From positions 1-64,000 of the forward strand of contig JAAXIF010000052.1 in assembly GCA_012270485.1 (NCBI GenBank): a stretch of DNA of 64,000 nucleotides, written 5' to 3'. The stretch comes from Sphingobacteriales bacterium (lineage in GTDB: Bacteria; Bacteroidota; Bacteroidia; Chitinophagales; Chitinophagaceae). This document shows positions 8,465 to 18,300 of this stretch, in pieces (position 1 is the first letter of the stretch; every line of letters begins with the position of its first letter). Position numbers and translations under genes: made by a program. Under the pieces are notes generated by a model. The model ran no database searches. It was not told the DNA's origin and saw nothing but the letters and a program-made list of their open reading frames with translations.

Positions 8465-8470
8465 TTCATG

Positions 8471-8496
8471 TCTGTTAACTGTTTATAGTTGACAGA
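8471..8496. repeat. Heptad-type hairpin, rpmJ-rpsM junction
   Basis: TCTGTTAACT (8471-8480) and AGTTGACAGA (8487-8496) form a 10-bp stem with one G-T pair and a 6-nt loop. Inside, 7-nt words of CTGTTAA/CTGTTTA type can be read. There is no T run, so it is probably not a terminator; the mRNA would carry it 31 nt before the rpsM start. Confidence 0.6.
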
Positions 8497-8527
8497 TCGT
8501 AATTAAGTTTAAAATTAAAATCAGAAT

Positions 8528-8908
8528 ATGGCTCGTATTGCCGGTATTGACTTACCAAAGAACAAAAGAGGCGAAATTGGTCTGACCTATATATTCGGTA
8601 TTGGTCGTTCAACCGCTCAGTATATCTTATCAAAAGCAAACATTGATTTCGATAAGAAAGTGAATGAATGGAATGATGATGAGCAAACTGCTATCCGTAA
8701 CATCATTAACAATGAGTTCAAGGTTGAAGGTGCATTGCGTAGTGAAGTGTCTATGAACATCAAGCGTTTATTGGATATTGCTTGTTACCGTGGATTGCGT
8801 CACCGTAAAGGATTGCCTGTTCGTGGTCAACGTACTAAAACAAACAGCCGTACCAGAAAGGGTAAGCGTAAGACAGTTGCCGGTAAGAAGAAGGCACCTA
8901 AGAAATAA
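8528..8908 (+). CDS. rpsM: 30S ribosomal protein S13
   Basis: 126 residues. It begins [25 protein letters not shown], contains the helix-two-turn-helix region, and ends in the basic tail [25 protein letters not shown] that contacts tRNA in the 30S head. The KKAPKK end is a short lineage-typical extension. Confidence 0.98.
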   Translation: MARIAGIDLPKNKRGEIGLTYIFGIGRSTAQYILSKANIDFDKKVNEWNDDEQTAIRNIINNEFKVEGALRSEVSMNIKRLLDIACYRGLRHRKGLPVRGQRTKTNSRTRKGKRKTVAGKKKAPKK

Positions 8909-8914
8909 TTAATG

Positions 8915-8946
8915 AGTCTGCCGGATGGATTTCCTTTCGGCAGACT
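8915..8946. terminator. Hairpin (possible attenuator), rpsM-rpsK junction
   Basis: AGTCTGCCG/CGGCAGACT is a perfect 9-bp stem with a 14-nt loop, 7 nt after the rpsM stop and followed by TTTATTATA. It could lower read-through into rpsK or protect the upstream mRNA 3' end; a full terminator is unlikely inside this cluster. Confidence 0.5.
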
Positions 8947-8977
8947 TTATTATACAAATCCGTTACAGCTTGGATAA

Positions 8978-9059
8978 TCCGCCTCAGGTGGAAAGGAGAG
9001 TGTACCGGTTTCCGCCTTAGGCGGAATTTTCATTAAATAACAATCCCGATCAATCGGGA
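8978..9059. repeat. GC-rich palindrome group before rpsK
   Basis: Three palindromes lie in 82 bp: TCCGCCTCAGGTGGA (8978-8992), TTCCGCCTTAGGCGGAA (9010-9026) and TCCCGATCAATCGGGA (9044-9059). The first two are variants of CCGCCTnAGGCGG and can also pair with each other. The same pair type recurs at 45689-45733. The third ends 21 nt before the rpsK start and could affect its translation. Confidence 0.6.
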
Positions 9060-9080
9060 CGACTACCTCAAAAAAAGAAC

Positions 9081-9491
9081 ATGGCAAAACCACAAAAAGC
9101 GCAGAACAGTGCAAAAGCTGCTGCCAAGAAAAGAGTTGTAAAAGTTGATGCTGCTGGTGAAGTTCGTATCTCAGCTACATTCAACAACATCATTATCAGC
9201 TTTACCAACAAAACCGGACAGGTGATCAGTTGGAGCAGCGCCGGTAAAATGGGCTTCAAAGGCTCTAAAAAGAATACTCCATATGCAGCTCAGATGGCTG
9301 CTGCTGATGCTGCTAAAGTAGCATTGGAAGCGGGATTGAAAAGAGTTGATGTATTTGTAAAAGGTCCGGGTGCCGGTCGTGAAGGTGCAATCCGCTCTAT
9401 TTCACAATCAGGTATCGAAGTTACTTCTATCAAAGACGTAACCCCTCTACCACACAATGGTTGCAGACCTCCTAAGCAGAGAAGAGTTTAA
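9081..9491 (+). CDS. rpsK: 30S ribosomal protein S11
   Basis: 136 residues: a basic Ala/Lys-rich N terminus, then the conserved core [40 protein letters not shown] and the C-terminal [17 protein letters not shown], which is diagnostic. It is part of the 30S platform, between rpsM and rpsD. Confidence 0.98.
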   Translation: MAKPQKAQNSAKAAAKKRVVKVDAAGEVRISATFNNIIISFTNKTGQVISWSSAGKMGFKGSKKNTPYAAQMAAADAAKVALEAGLKRVDVFVKGPGAGREGAIRSISQSGIEVTSIKDVTPLPHNGCRPPKQRRV

Positions 9492-9492
9492 T

Positions 9493-9566
9493 CTTTGAAT
9501 TTTTGATCTTTGATTTTTTGATTTGTTTTCATATCAATCAAAAAATCAAAGATCATCAAATCAAAC
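9493..9566. repeat. Heptad-word hairpin, rpsK-rpsD junction
   Basis: Left arm 9493-9525 repeats TTTGA words (TCTTTGA, TTTTTGA) and right arm 9535-9566 repeats TCAAA words (TCAAAGA, TCAAAC), at 7-8 nt spacing. It begins directly after the rpsK stop. A separate short dyad GGTAT/ATACC lies at about 9579-9605 and is probably incidental. Confidence 0.7.
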
Positions 9567-9642
9567 TTACATAGGGTTCGGTATTGATTTTAGATTTTTA
9601 GGATACCGGATCGTCATTAAAAAATCGAAAAAATAAAACACA

Positions 9643-10248
9643 ATGGCACGTTACACTGGTCCTAAGACCAAAATTTCAAGAATCTTCGGTGAGCCGATCC
9701 TCGGTAATGCGAAGTGGTTAGGCAAAAACAGCAACCCTCCGGGTCAACATGGTGCAGCACGTAAGCGTAAAAGCTTAGGTGAATATGCTCTTCAGTTGAG
9801 AGAAAAACAAAAAGCTAAATACACTTATGGTGTATTAGAGCGTCAGTTCCGTAAAACATTCGAAGAAGCATCTCGTATTAAAGGTGTTACGGGTGAAAAC
9901 CTGATTAAACTCCTGGAAGCGCGTTTGGATAATACCGTTTTCCGTTTGGGTTTAACTGCCAGCCGTCCTGAAGCACGTCAGTTGGTAAACCATAAACACA
10001 TCACTGTAAATGGTGAAACTATGAACGTTCCATCATACCAGTGTAAGCCGGGTGATATCATTGCTTACAAACCAAAGAGCGCTGATAATTCATCGATCGT
10101 TAGCAAAACCCGCGGTAAGAACCCTAAGTTCAGCTGGTTAGATTGGAACGAAGCAGAGAAGAAGGGTACTTTCATTACTTACCCAGAGCGTGAGAATGTT
10201 CCTGAGAATATCAAGGAGCAACTGATCGTAGAATTGTATTCTAAATAA
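9643..10248 (+). CDS. rpsD: 30S ribosomal protein S4
   Basis: 201 residues: MARYTGPKTKISRIFGEPI start, EYALQLREKQKAKYTYGVLERQF, and an S4 RNA-binding domain at about 92-155 (LIKLLEARLDNTVFRLGLTASRPEARQLVNHKHITVNG). It nucleates assembly of the 16S 5' domain and in some bacteria represses the alpha operon. No zinc-type cysteines are seen at the N terminus. Confidence 0.98.
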   Translation: MARYTGPKTKISRIFGEPILGNAKWLGKNSNPPGQHGAARKRKSLGEYALQLREKQKAKYTYGVLERQFRKTFEEASRIKGVTGENLIKLLEARLDNTVFRLGLTASRPEARQLVNHKHITVNGETMNVPSYQCKPGDIIAYKPKSADNSSIVSKTRGKNPKFSWLDWNEAEKKGTFITYPERENVPENIKEQLIVELYSK

Positions 10249-10253
10249 TAACA

Positions 10254-10308
10254 GTGAAACGTGAAAGGTGAAAAGTCAAAATTTCACTTTTCACTTTTGA
10301 CTTTTCAC
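10254..10308. repeat. Near-perfect heptad hairpin, rpsD-rpoA junction
   Basis: The left arm is four in-register 7-mers (GTGAAAC, GTGAAAG and two relatives) and the right arm is four complementary 7-mers (TTTTCAC, TTTTGAC types) with no spacer between them. It starts 6 nt after the rpsD stop. Each arm is internally a tandem repeat, so it can pair in several registers shifted by 7. Confidence 0.8.
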
Positions 10309-10336
10309 TAACGCAGTAAAAAAATCAAGTTTTAAT

Positions 10337-11338
10337 ATGGCCATATTAAGCTTCCAGAAACCAGACAAAATCGTTTTACAAAAAGCAACTGATTTTGAAG
10401 GTCAATTTGAATTCCGTCCATTAGAGCCAGGCTACGGTCTGACCATTGGTAATGCACTTCGCCGTGTATTATTAAGTTCTTTGGAAGGATATGCGATCGT
10501 AGGTATCAAAATCGAAGGTGTAGACCACGAATTTGCTACCATGAAGGGTGTAACAGAAGATGTTACCGAAATCATCCTGAACCTGAAGCAGGTACGTTTC
10601 AAAAAGCATGTTGAGCATGATGTAGCCAATGAAAGAATCAGCCTCTCTATCAAGAACCGTACAGAATTTACTGCCGGTATGTTGGGTGAGGTTTCTCAAC
10701 ATTTCCAGGTGATGAATCCTGAATTAGTGATTTGCACCATGGATTCTTCTGCGAAAATGGATATCGAATTAACGATCTCTCGTGGTCGTGGTTATATCCC
10801 TGCTGAAGAGAACAAAGTGAAAGATGCTCCTTTCGGATATATTGCAATCGACTCTATTCACACGCCAATCAAGAACGTTAAATACGGTATTGAGAACTAT
10901 CGTGTAGAACAGCGTACCGATTACGAGAAATTAATCCTTGAAGTAGCTACCGATGGTACTATTCATCCTGAAGATGCAGTGAAACAGGCTTCAAGAATCC
11001 TGATCCAGCACCTGATGATCATCACCGATGAAAACATCACTTTCGATAACAAAGAAGACAAGAAAGAAGATGTGGTAGATGAGCATGTACTACAACTGCG
11101 TAAAGTATTGAAAACTCCGCTTGAAGACCTAGATCTTTCTGTACGTGCTTTCAACTGTTTGAAAGCCGCTAAAATCAACAGCTTAAGCGAACTGGTTCAA
11201 TATGAGCAGGAAGACCTGATGAAATTCAGAAACTTCGGTCAGAAATCCCTCTCTGAGATCGAGCAGGTATTGACTGAACGTGGACTGAGCTTCGGAATGG
11301 ATTTGAATAAATTGGGTTTGGATAATTTAGACAATTAG
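10337..11338 (+). CDS. rpoA: RNA polymerase alpha subunit
   Basis: 333 residues. The N-terminal dimerisation domain (about 1-230) includes FRPLEPGYGLTIGNALRRVLLSSLEGYA. The linker is acidic/lysine-rich (EDKKEDVVDE). The C-terminal domain (about 255-320) has the helix-hairpin-helix region LSVRAFNCLKAAKINSLSELVQYEQEDLMKFRNFGQKSLSEI that contacts upstream DNA and regulators. Standard length and position before rplQ. Confidence 0.98.
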   Translation: MAILSFQKPDKIVLQKATDFEGQFEFRPLEPGYGLTIGNALRRVLLSSLEGYAIVGIKIEGVDHEFATMKGVTEDVTEIILNLKQVRFKKHVEHDVANERISLSIKNRTEFTAGMLGEVSQHFQVMNPELVICTMDSSAKMDIELTISRGRGYIPAEENKVKDAPFGYIAIDSIHTPIKNVKYGIENYRVEQRTDYEKLILEVATDGTIHPEDAVKQASRILIQHLMIITDENITFDNKEDKKEDVVDEHVLQLRKVLKTPLEDLDLSVRAFNCLKAAKINSLSELVQYEQEDLMKFRNFGQKSLSEIEQVLTERGLSFGMDLNKLGLDNLDN

Positions 11339-11420
11339 GCTGCAAGCTTCAAGCTGCACGCAACACGCAACATATAGATATTTTCTTGTCGCGTGCGGCG
11401 TGAAGCTTGTAACTCAAAGC
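11339..11420. repeat. Heptad-word hairpin, rpoA-rplQ junction
   Basis: It begins on the base after the rpoA stop. Five 7-mers (GCTGCAA, GCTTCAA and three more) form the left arm; after an AT-rich loop near 11374-11387 the right arm gives GTGCGGC/GTGAAGC-type 7-mers. The arms pair over about 30 nt with mismatches. It is markedly more GC-rich than the hairpins in the neighbouring junctions, so the words differ while the 7-nt period is shared. Confidence 0.75.
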
Positions 11421-11475
11421 TATTCATCACACTCTACAATTCCTGACACGGTGTAGGGTATAAAAACAACAAGTC

Positions 11476-11991
11476 ATGCGTCACGGAGACAAAATCAACA
11501 ACCTGGGTCGTAAGAAAGCACACAGGGAAGCATTGCTGGCAAACCTTGCTAGTCAATTGATCACACACAAGCGTATCGTTACCACTTTGGCGAAAGCGAA
11601 AGCATTGAGAACTTACGTTGAGCCGTTGATCACCAAAACAAAAAAGTCTGATAACAAAGAAACCATCATGCATCAGCATAGAGTGGTGTTCAGCTATCTG
11701 CAAGACAAAAGCGCTGTAAAAGAATTGTTTACAGTAGTAGGTCCGAAAGTAGCTGGTCGTCCGGGTGGTTATACACGTATTTTGAAGTTGGGCATTCGTC
11801 CGGGCGATAACGCTGAAAAAGCGATGATCGAACTGGTTGACTTCAATGAGATCTATGGTAAGGGTGCTGCTCAGGCTGCTGAACCTGCTAAGAAAACTCG
11901 TCGTAGTCGTGCTCCTAAGAAAGCCGAAGCTGAAGCTCCTGTTGCAGAAACACCGGCTACTGAAGAATCAACTGAAAAAACAGCTGAATAA
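11476..11991 (+). CDS. rplQ: 50S ribosomal protein L17
   Basis: 171 residues. Residues 1-115 are the L17 core ([29 protein letters not shown], then [25 protein letters not shown]). Residues after about 128 form an Ala/Glu/Lys/Pro-rich low-complexity tail, which I recall as usual for Bacteroidota L17 and which is probably disordered. Last gene of the cluster; a strong terminator follows. Confidence 0.97.
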   Translation: MRHGDKINNLGRKKAHREALLANLASQLITHKRIVTTLAKAKALRTYVEPLITKTKKSDNKETIMHQHRVVFSYLQDKSAVKELFTVVGPKVAGRPGGYTRILKLGIRPGDNAEKAMIELVDFNEIYGKGAAQAAEPAKKTRRSRAPKKAEAEAPVAETPATEESTEKTAE

Positions 11992-12013
11992 TTGGAAAGA
12001 TGTTTTTCATATC

Positions 12014-12045
12014 AAAAAGCAAGACCTTACCGTCTTGCTTTTTTT
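12014..12045 (+). terminator. Terminator of the ribosomal/rpoA cluster
   Basis: AAAAAGCAAGAC/GTCTTGCTTTTT, a 12-bp stem with a 6-nt loop followed by a T run, 22 nt past the rplQ stop. Confidence 0.9.
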
Positions 12046-12149
12046 ATGTCTGATCGGTTTTTGAACGCAGCTAAAACCAATGTGAGAAACTTATTCTATC
12101 ATTTTTAACCAACAAACCTTTTTTTTGCATCGTTAAACAGCAATCAACC

Positions 12150-13256
12150 ATGCCCCAAACCAAACAACCCGCAATTCTTGTACTGGCCGATGGCCATGTT
12201 TTTTATGGACACGCTTTCGGAAAGATCGGTACTGCTACGGGAGAGATCTGTTTTAATACCGGCATGACCGGCTATCAGGAAGTATTCACAGATCCCAGTT
12301 ATACTAGCCAGATTGTGATCATGAATAGTGTACATATCGGCAATTATGGTGTGAAAGATTCTGATGTAGAAAGTGCGAGTGTGAAGATCCATGGATTGAT
12401 CTCGCGTAATCTTGAAGAGCAATACAGTCGTATTCAGGCCAATGGAAATTTGAATGATTATCTCAAGGCCAATCAAATTGTTGCCATCGATAATGTAGAT
12501 ACCCGTGCTTTGGTAACACATATTCGTGCAAAAGGAGCCATGAATTGTATCATATCTTCTGATATTCTAGATGTAGAAATCTTGAAAAAAATGTTGGCAG
12601 ATGTTCCGGATATGGATGGATTGGAATTGGCTAGTACCGTAAGTACCAAAGAGGAATATGAAATGGGAGATGCCCATTCACCTTTGAAAGTTGCTGTACT
12701 GGATTTTGGTATCAAACGCCACATTCTTCAGTGCTTGGTTGATCGTGGTGCACATGTGCGTGTACATCCCGCTAAAACACCATTAAGCAGATTGAAAGAA
12801 TTCAATCCCAATGGATATTTTATTTCCAATGGTCCCGGTGATCCTGCTGCGATGGATTATGCAGTGGATACCGTAAAAGGATTACTGGCTGAAAATAAAC
12901 CCGTATTTGGTATTTGCTTGGGTCATCAGTTACTGGCATTGGCCAATGGTATACCTACTTTTAAAATGCATCATGGTCATCGTGGATTGAATCATCCGGT
13001 GAAGAATATCATTACCGGTCAGTGTGAGATAACCACACAGAATCATGGTTTTGGAGTGGATCCTGAAGCGGTACGCAATCACGCTGAAGTAGAGATCACA
13101 CATGTTAACCTGAATGATCAATCTATTGAAGGTATCAGATTAAAGAATAAACCTGCTTTCAGTGTGCAGTATCATCCGGAAAGTACACCGGGGCCACATG
13201 ATAGTCGTTATTTGTTTGATGACTTTATCTCCATGATTAAAGAAAGAATGAATTAA
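12150..13256 (+). CDS. carA: Carbamoyl-phosphate synthase small subunit
   Basis: 368 residues, full length. It hydrolyses glutamine and passes ammonia to CarB for carbamoyl phosphate, feeding arginine and pyrimidine synthesis. The N-terminal CPSase domain includes FNTGMTGYQEVFTDPSYTSQIV. The C-terminal class I glutamine amidotransferase has the nucleophile cysteine in FGICLGHQLLAL (about 254-261) and the His-Glu pair in QYHPEST (about 341-345). carB does not follow; the next gene is aroQ after a terminator, so carA is transcribed alone or from its own promoter. Confidence 0.97.
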   Translation: MPQTKQPAILVLADGHVFYGHAFGKIGTATGEICFNTGMTGYQEVFTDPSYTSQIVIMNSVHIGNYGVKDSDVESASVKIHGLISRNLEEQYSRIQANGNLNDYLKANQIVAIDNVDTRALVTHIRAKGAMNCIISSDILDVEILKKMLADVPDMDGLELASTVSTKEEYEMGDAHSPLKVAVLDFGIKRHILQCLVDRGAHVRVHPAKTPLSRLKEFNPNGYFISNGPGDPAAMDYAVDTVKGLLAENKPVFGICLGHQLLALANGIPTFKMHHGHRGLNHPVKNIITGQCEITTQNHGFGVDPEAVRNHAEVEITHVNLNDQSIEGIRLKNKPAFSVQYHPESTPGPHDSRYLFDDFISMIKERMN

Positions 13257-13280
13257 TTCATCAAGATCTATACTTTTGGG

Positions 13281-13320
13281 AATGGTCACAGCGTGCTACA
13301 AACATCTGTGACCATTTTTT
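13281..13320 (+). terminator. Terminator after carA
   Basis: AATGGTCACAG/CTGTGACCATT stem (11 bp), 14-nt loop, then TTTT; 24 nt past the carA stop. Confidence 0.85.
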
Positions 13321-13334
13321 ATTAACTTCGGTAC

Positions 13335-13754
13335 ATGAAGATCGCCATCATCAATGGTCCGAATTTGAACCTCTTGGGTCAAAGGGAAACATCTGTTTAC
13401 GGAACTCAAAGCTTCGAAGAATTTTTTGAAGCACTCAAAACCCAATTTCCTGCGGTTGAGTTTCATTATGTTCAAAGCAATATCGAAGGCGAACTCATTG
13501 ATGCTATTCAAAATTTTGGATTTACTTATGATGGCATCATTTTAAATCCGGGTGGATATACCCATACTTCTGTTGCCATCGGTGATGCCATTGCAGCAGT
13601 GAAAGCACCGGTAGTGGAAGTTCATATCAGTAATGTACATGCACGTGAGGAATTCAGAAAATTGTCTCATGTTTCAGGCAAAGCAGCAGGCAGTATCATT
13701 GGATTGGGATTGAAAGGCTATGAACTAGCCGTTCATTGGCTATTGAGTAAATGA
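13335..13754 (+). CDS. aroQ: Type II 3-dehydroquinate dehydratase
   Basis: 139 residues, a small dodecameric shikimate-pathway enzyme that dehydrates 3-dehydroquinate. The family blocks are clear: NGPNLNLLGQRETSVYG (catalytic Tyr and Arg of the mobile loop), ILNPGGYTHTSVAIGDAI, and EVHISNVHAREEFR with the catalytic His. The start codon lies 14 nt past the carA terminator, so the leader is very short. A TAACTTCG box just upstream (about 13323-13330) may be its -7 element. Confidence 0.97.
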   Translation: MKIAIINGPNLNLLGQRETSVYGTQSFEEFFEALKTQFPAVEFHYVQSNIEGELIDAIQNFGFTYDGIILNPGGYTHTSVAIGDAIAAVKAPVVEVHISNVHAREEFRKLSHVSGKAAGSIIGLGLKGYELAVHWLLSK

Positions 13755-13785
13755 CTGGTACGGTCTTTGTATTTTCAGCGACATC

Positions 13786-15339
13786 ATGTATCAACAATAT
13801 AGCAGAAAAGTTTTTTGGCTGATCATTATTAGCAGCATCATTAAACTGTTGGCAGCAGCTTTCTTGGAACTGGGTAATGATGAAGTGTATTATTGGACTT
13901 ACGCAATACAGTCTGATTGGAATCATTTTGATCATCCGCCAATGGTTGGTTGGCTGATACGATTAACAACATTCAATCTATCATGGGTTAATGAGGTAAC
14001 CCTCCGCTTAGGAGCAATTATTTGTTCAGGTTTTGCTACTTGGATCATCTTTAAACTGGGGAAATTATTGGATAGTGAACGAGTAGGATGGTTAGCAGCC
14101 TGGATCTACACTTTGTCTATTTACACTGGATTTATTGCAGGACTCTTTATCCTTCCAGATTCTCCTCAAATGCTTTTCTGGACTGCTTCTTTGTATATCA
14201 TGGCTCATTTACTTTTGAAACGCGATGAAGAAAATCTAAGTGTGTGGTTGTTGTTAGGCTTAATGATTGGGTTAGCGGCATTGAGTAAAGTTCATGGATT
14301 GTATTTATGGGCGGGCTTTGGAGCATTTTTACTGTTTAGCCGGATTCAATGGCTAACCAATTGGAGACTGTATATGGGGGTGTTGGTTACGCTCATTTGT
14401 ATTTTCCCTATTTTTTATTGGAATTATCAAAACAATTTTATTACCTATCGTTTTCATTCGGAAAGAGTTTCCAATACTTCCCTTCGATGGGATATGCTAG
14501 GACAAGAAATAGCAGGGGAAGCATTGTATCAACATCCATTTTTGTTTATAGTCATACTGGTCGGACTTTTTGCAGCCATCACCAATCGAATTCGATTTGC
14601 GAGAAAAAGAATCAAGCTTTGGTTGGGCTGGATGAGTATTCCTATGATACTCATTTTTTGGACAGTGGCTTTATTTAATCCTACCTTACCACATTGGGCC
14701 GGACCTGCTTATATACCCTTGTATTTTGTAGCAGCCATGTACCTACAAAAAAGAACCAATAGAAAAGTACCCATCATATTGCAAGCATCTTTGGGTCTTG
14801 TTTTGACGGTATTGATCACCGGAACCTTATTGATACGCTTTTCTCCCATGAATTTTGGCAGTCAAGCAAAAGAGAATTACGGGGAGTATTGTCCAACATT
14901 GGATATGTCTGGCTGGAAAGATTTCAGCGTTTCCTTTGATGCTTTACGTAAAGCAGATATTGCTGCTGGTACCATGAAAACAACAGATCCGTTGGTGGTA
15001 CATAAATGGTTTCCGGGTGGACATTTGGAATTTTACACAGCTCGAACTAGTGGAATTAATTTGGTGGGGGTTGGTGCATTGCAAGATCTTCACAAATTTG
15101 TTTGGTTGAATCAAGAAAGACAGGTTTTGCAACAGGGGGCAGATGCGTATTATATTTTACCATCAAACTTGCCGGCAGATGTGCAGAAACTGATGGAGCC
15201 CTATTTTAATCATATTGAAGCACCTGTTGTAATAGATCAAAAAAGAGGAGGGAAGACGGTGCGTTATTTCTATGTGTATCGTTTGAGAAATGCCAAACCC
15301 AATGTTACTGCAGTACTTCCTGTAATCAACCATCATTGA
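13786..15339 (+). CDS. ArnT/PMT-like GT39-family glycosyltransferase
   Basis: 517-residue polytopic membrane protein with about ten hydrophobic helices in the first 370 residues and a soluble C-terminal part. The first loop carries the acidic pair in LGNDEVYYWTYA and the DHPPMVGW motif typical of lipid-phosphate-sugar-dependent transferases of the GT39/ArnT/PMT group. These move a sugar from a polyprenyl-phosphate donor to lipid or protein acceptors on the outer face of the inner membrane. The acceptor is not readable. Its last 7 bp overlap convergently with the end of tamB. Confidence 0.85.
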   Translation: MYQQYSRKVFWLIIISSIIKLLAAAFLELGNDEVYYWTYAIQSDWNHFDHPPMVGWLIRLTTFNLSWVNEVTLRLGAIICSGFATWIIFKLGKLLDSERVGWLAAWIYTLSIYTGFIAGLFILPDSPQMLFWTASLYIMAHLLLKRDEENLSVWLLLGLMIGLAALSKVHGLYLWAGFGAFLLFSRIQWLTNWRLYMGVLVTLICIFPIFYWNYQNNFITYRFHSERVSNTSLRWDMLGQEIAGEALYQHPFLFIVILVGLFAAITNRIRFARKRIKLWLGWMSIPMILIFWTVALFNPTLPHWAGPAYIPLYFVAAMYLQKRTNRKVPIILQASLGLVLTVLITGTLLIRFSPMNFGSQAKENYGEYCPTLDMSGWKDFSVSFDALRKADIAAGTMKTTDPLVVHKWFPGGHLEFYTARTSGINLVGVGALQDLHKFVWLNQERQVLQQGADAYYILPSNLPADVQKLMEPYFNHIEAPVVIDQKRGGKTVRYFYVYRLRNAKPNVTAVLPVINHH

Positions 15340-18300
15340 CCGCTTGCCGGACTTTTTTGTGTGCTGTCTGTGGCAGGTTTGAACACAATATCATCAGGCT
15401 TTGTGGCGAATAATTTATCAAAGTCTTTTCTGTAAGAGATACTGGCTCCAAAACGATTTCTTCTTCCTATACCGCCAGCACCTGTGTTGGAAATATCAAG
15501 ACTATTCTTATTGAATAAGATAGCTCTGAGTTTTCTATCTTTTGATAGTATGAACTCTACATTCAAATCAGGCAGCCATTGAAAGTTTCCATTTTTTATA
15601 GCAGCTGAGTTACTCACATTAAAATCGAGATCACCACCAAATGTCACAATCATTTTATCTTGAAAGAAACTCTTACCCAGTTTAAAGTTGACACGTGATC
15701 GGTCGATTGTATTATTATTCAATGTACCCCCTGCAACATTGCTGGTAATTTCATTATTACTATACCAGGATGTACCTAAATCAAATCGTAAGCTTTTATC
15801 ACCGGTAAGTTTGTATAAAAAGTTAGAGAACATTTTATTGATCTCTTTGGTCAATATTTGCGATAAGGTATTAGCACCAATAGTAGTTAATGAATTACTG
15901 GCTGCACTGCTCCCGCTATTACCTACACTGGGTGGAGCAAATGTGTTGAATACAATCAGGAAAGATACTTGTTTCAATATTTCGTTTTCATCATTTTCTA
16001 AGCGATTAATATATTGCGCCAATACATTATCACTTTTAACCGGACTGCCCTGTGGAAAGTCTAATCTGAAGCGTATTTTAGGAGCGGTTAGTTTATCTCT
16101 TAATTCAGCGATTACATATACTTCTCCACGATATCCTTTTGTTGAGCCATCTACTTGTAAATTGGAAACAAGATCATACATGGCAATTCTTTCCGCTGTA
16201 TACTGTGCATCAATACGGATATCTGCTTTGAATGGGTCTCCTGTCCATTCAATATAGTTTCCGGCATTCGGTATCAATTCAAATGGCTTCCGGATAAATG
16301 ACTGAAAATTGAAATCGTAATTTCCTTTTTCAATATTGTATCGACCTCTTATGGATAAGGGCTCAGTGGTACCGGCACGAATTCTCAAACGTCCATTTCC
16401 GGTGGCTTTGATTACATCACCTGTCAGATCATCCAAAATTACATCAATCTCTGTTTTATTGGTAGCGGTAAGATCAAGATCCACAGTTAGATTAAATCCT
16501 GATTTGATTTTGGTATTCAACATTTCTGTACCATACTCTTTGAATACAATAAAATCAGCACTTCCACTTTCTCTTGTTACTGAGTTCGGAATATAAATAT
16601 GTGAGCTGTCTGTTGATTCTGCTACCAATGTCATTTTTGCATTGGATTCAGGTCCTTTTAAGCTGAATGTACTTACCCTGCCAATGGCTCTTCCATAAAA
16701 TTGTTGGTTATCTTCCAACTTGGTATCAATCAATAATAATTTATTGGTAGAAAGATCAAAATCAAAAGCCAAATCCTTAAAGCCTCTTTCGTATAATTTA
16801 CCTTTTACACTACCGGAATTTTTATACTGATCTTTTATAGTGAATTGCCCAAAATCAATACCATCTTCTTCAAAACTGATATTGGCGGAATCAATTGTAT
16901 AGTATACCTGCGTATAGTCGACTTTTAATCCCGCATTTTGTAATTTGACTTTCCCCAATAAAGTAGGACTCTTAGGGTCACCACTGATAGACAATTTGCC
17001 TTTTGCTTGTCCTTTCAAATCAGAAAAGAGTCCGGTTAAAAATTGATTCAATAAATGGATACGGGTGTCTCTAAGGTCAATATCTGTGTACAATGGTTGT
17101 TGAATGGAATCTTTTAAGTTGTAAGATCCTTTGGCACTGAAATCAAACCCTTTGTTGGCTGATTGAATTTCAAAAGGAATAAGTCCTGTCTTATTATTAT
17201 AACCTGATTTGATATTCACTAGTCCAATAGAATCATCATTAAATCGAAACTGTTCTGCTTTTAAAAGCGCTTCCGCATTGAACTGACCAAAGAAATCTCG
17301 CATGGTAATTTCCCCACTGGTAATACCTTCTAGTCTTGGGTCTTTCATAAACGGACTTGTCAAATCCCCTAGAACAACATTTTTTAGTTTTACGATGAGG
17401 TTATTGGTATTGCCTCCATCTTCTTCTTCTGTCTCTACTTCAATTTCCTGAAAGCCTTGTGTAAATTTTACATCAGTGGCTTTGATAAAATTTTTGCGAA
17501 GTATGAGTTCTCCTTCTTTTTCCAGGTTCCATTTTTTTGTATTCAAAACAAATGAAGAGGGTAGGAACTGAATTCTGGCACCATCTTCCAATGTGGTTAC
17601 ATCAGCATTTAAACTGGCTTCATTTAAAGTATTGTCTGCACTCGTTTTAATAGATACGAGCGAATGATCATTTTTGGCAACTACTGAAATATTGGTATTG
17701 GGGAAATTAAGACTATCATTAATGGTGATAGTAGTGATATTTGCATTGAGCGAAATCGTATCTAGATTTCCTCTTCCTTCCAGCTGAATACCATTGAATC
17801 CATATTTATTAAAACGACCATAGGGAATATTAGCAGATATCTTCAAGTCGCTATTTCGAGTATCAATACTTCCGGTAAGAGAAGCATCATTGAATCCGGT
17901 GATACCTTTTGTAAAAATTTGCAAATAAGGCTCTATATAATTGGTATTGATCTTGATATCGAACCTTTGATTCTGTGGAATGATTTTAGGTTCCGAAATG
18001 TAAACCGGATAATAATGATGAAGGAATGACTGAATGCTAGCCGGTAATTCAAGAATGCTGAATTGTCCGCTAATCGTAGCCTGTAATTCATTACTCCCAA
18101 CACTCAGTATCTTAATACTGTCATTTTGAATAGAGCTTAAATTCAGTGAGTCAAAACTGATTTTATTCGTTTCGTCTTTTATAGATGCGTTCAAGAATTT
18201 AGCAACACCCTTAAAGTTATCAATGTTGGTACCTGTGAAATTCGCATCCAATAATCCGGTGATCTCAATATTTTGTTTGACAAAATTTAATGCTTTCAAA

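Noticed and set aside
15688..16257. 189-codon plus-strand ORF
   Set aside because: Antisense to tamB; the composition is that of a shadow frame and tamB continues through it.
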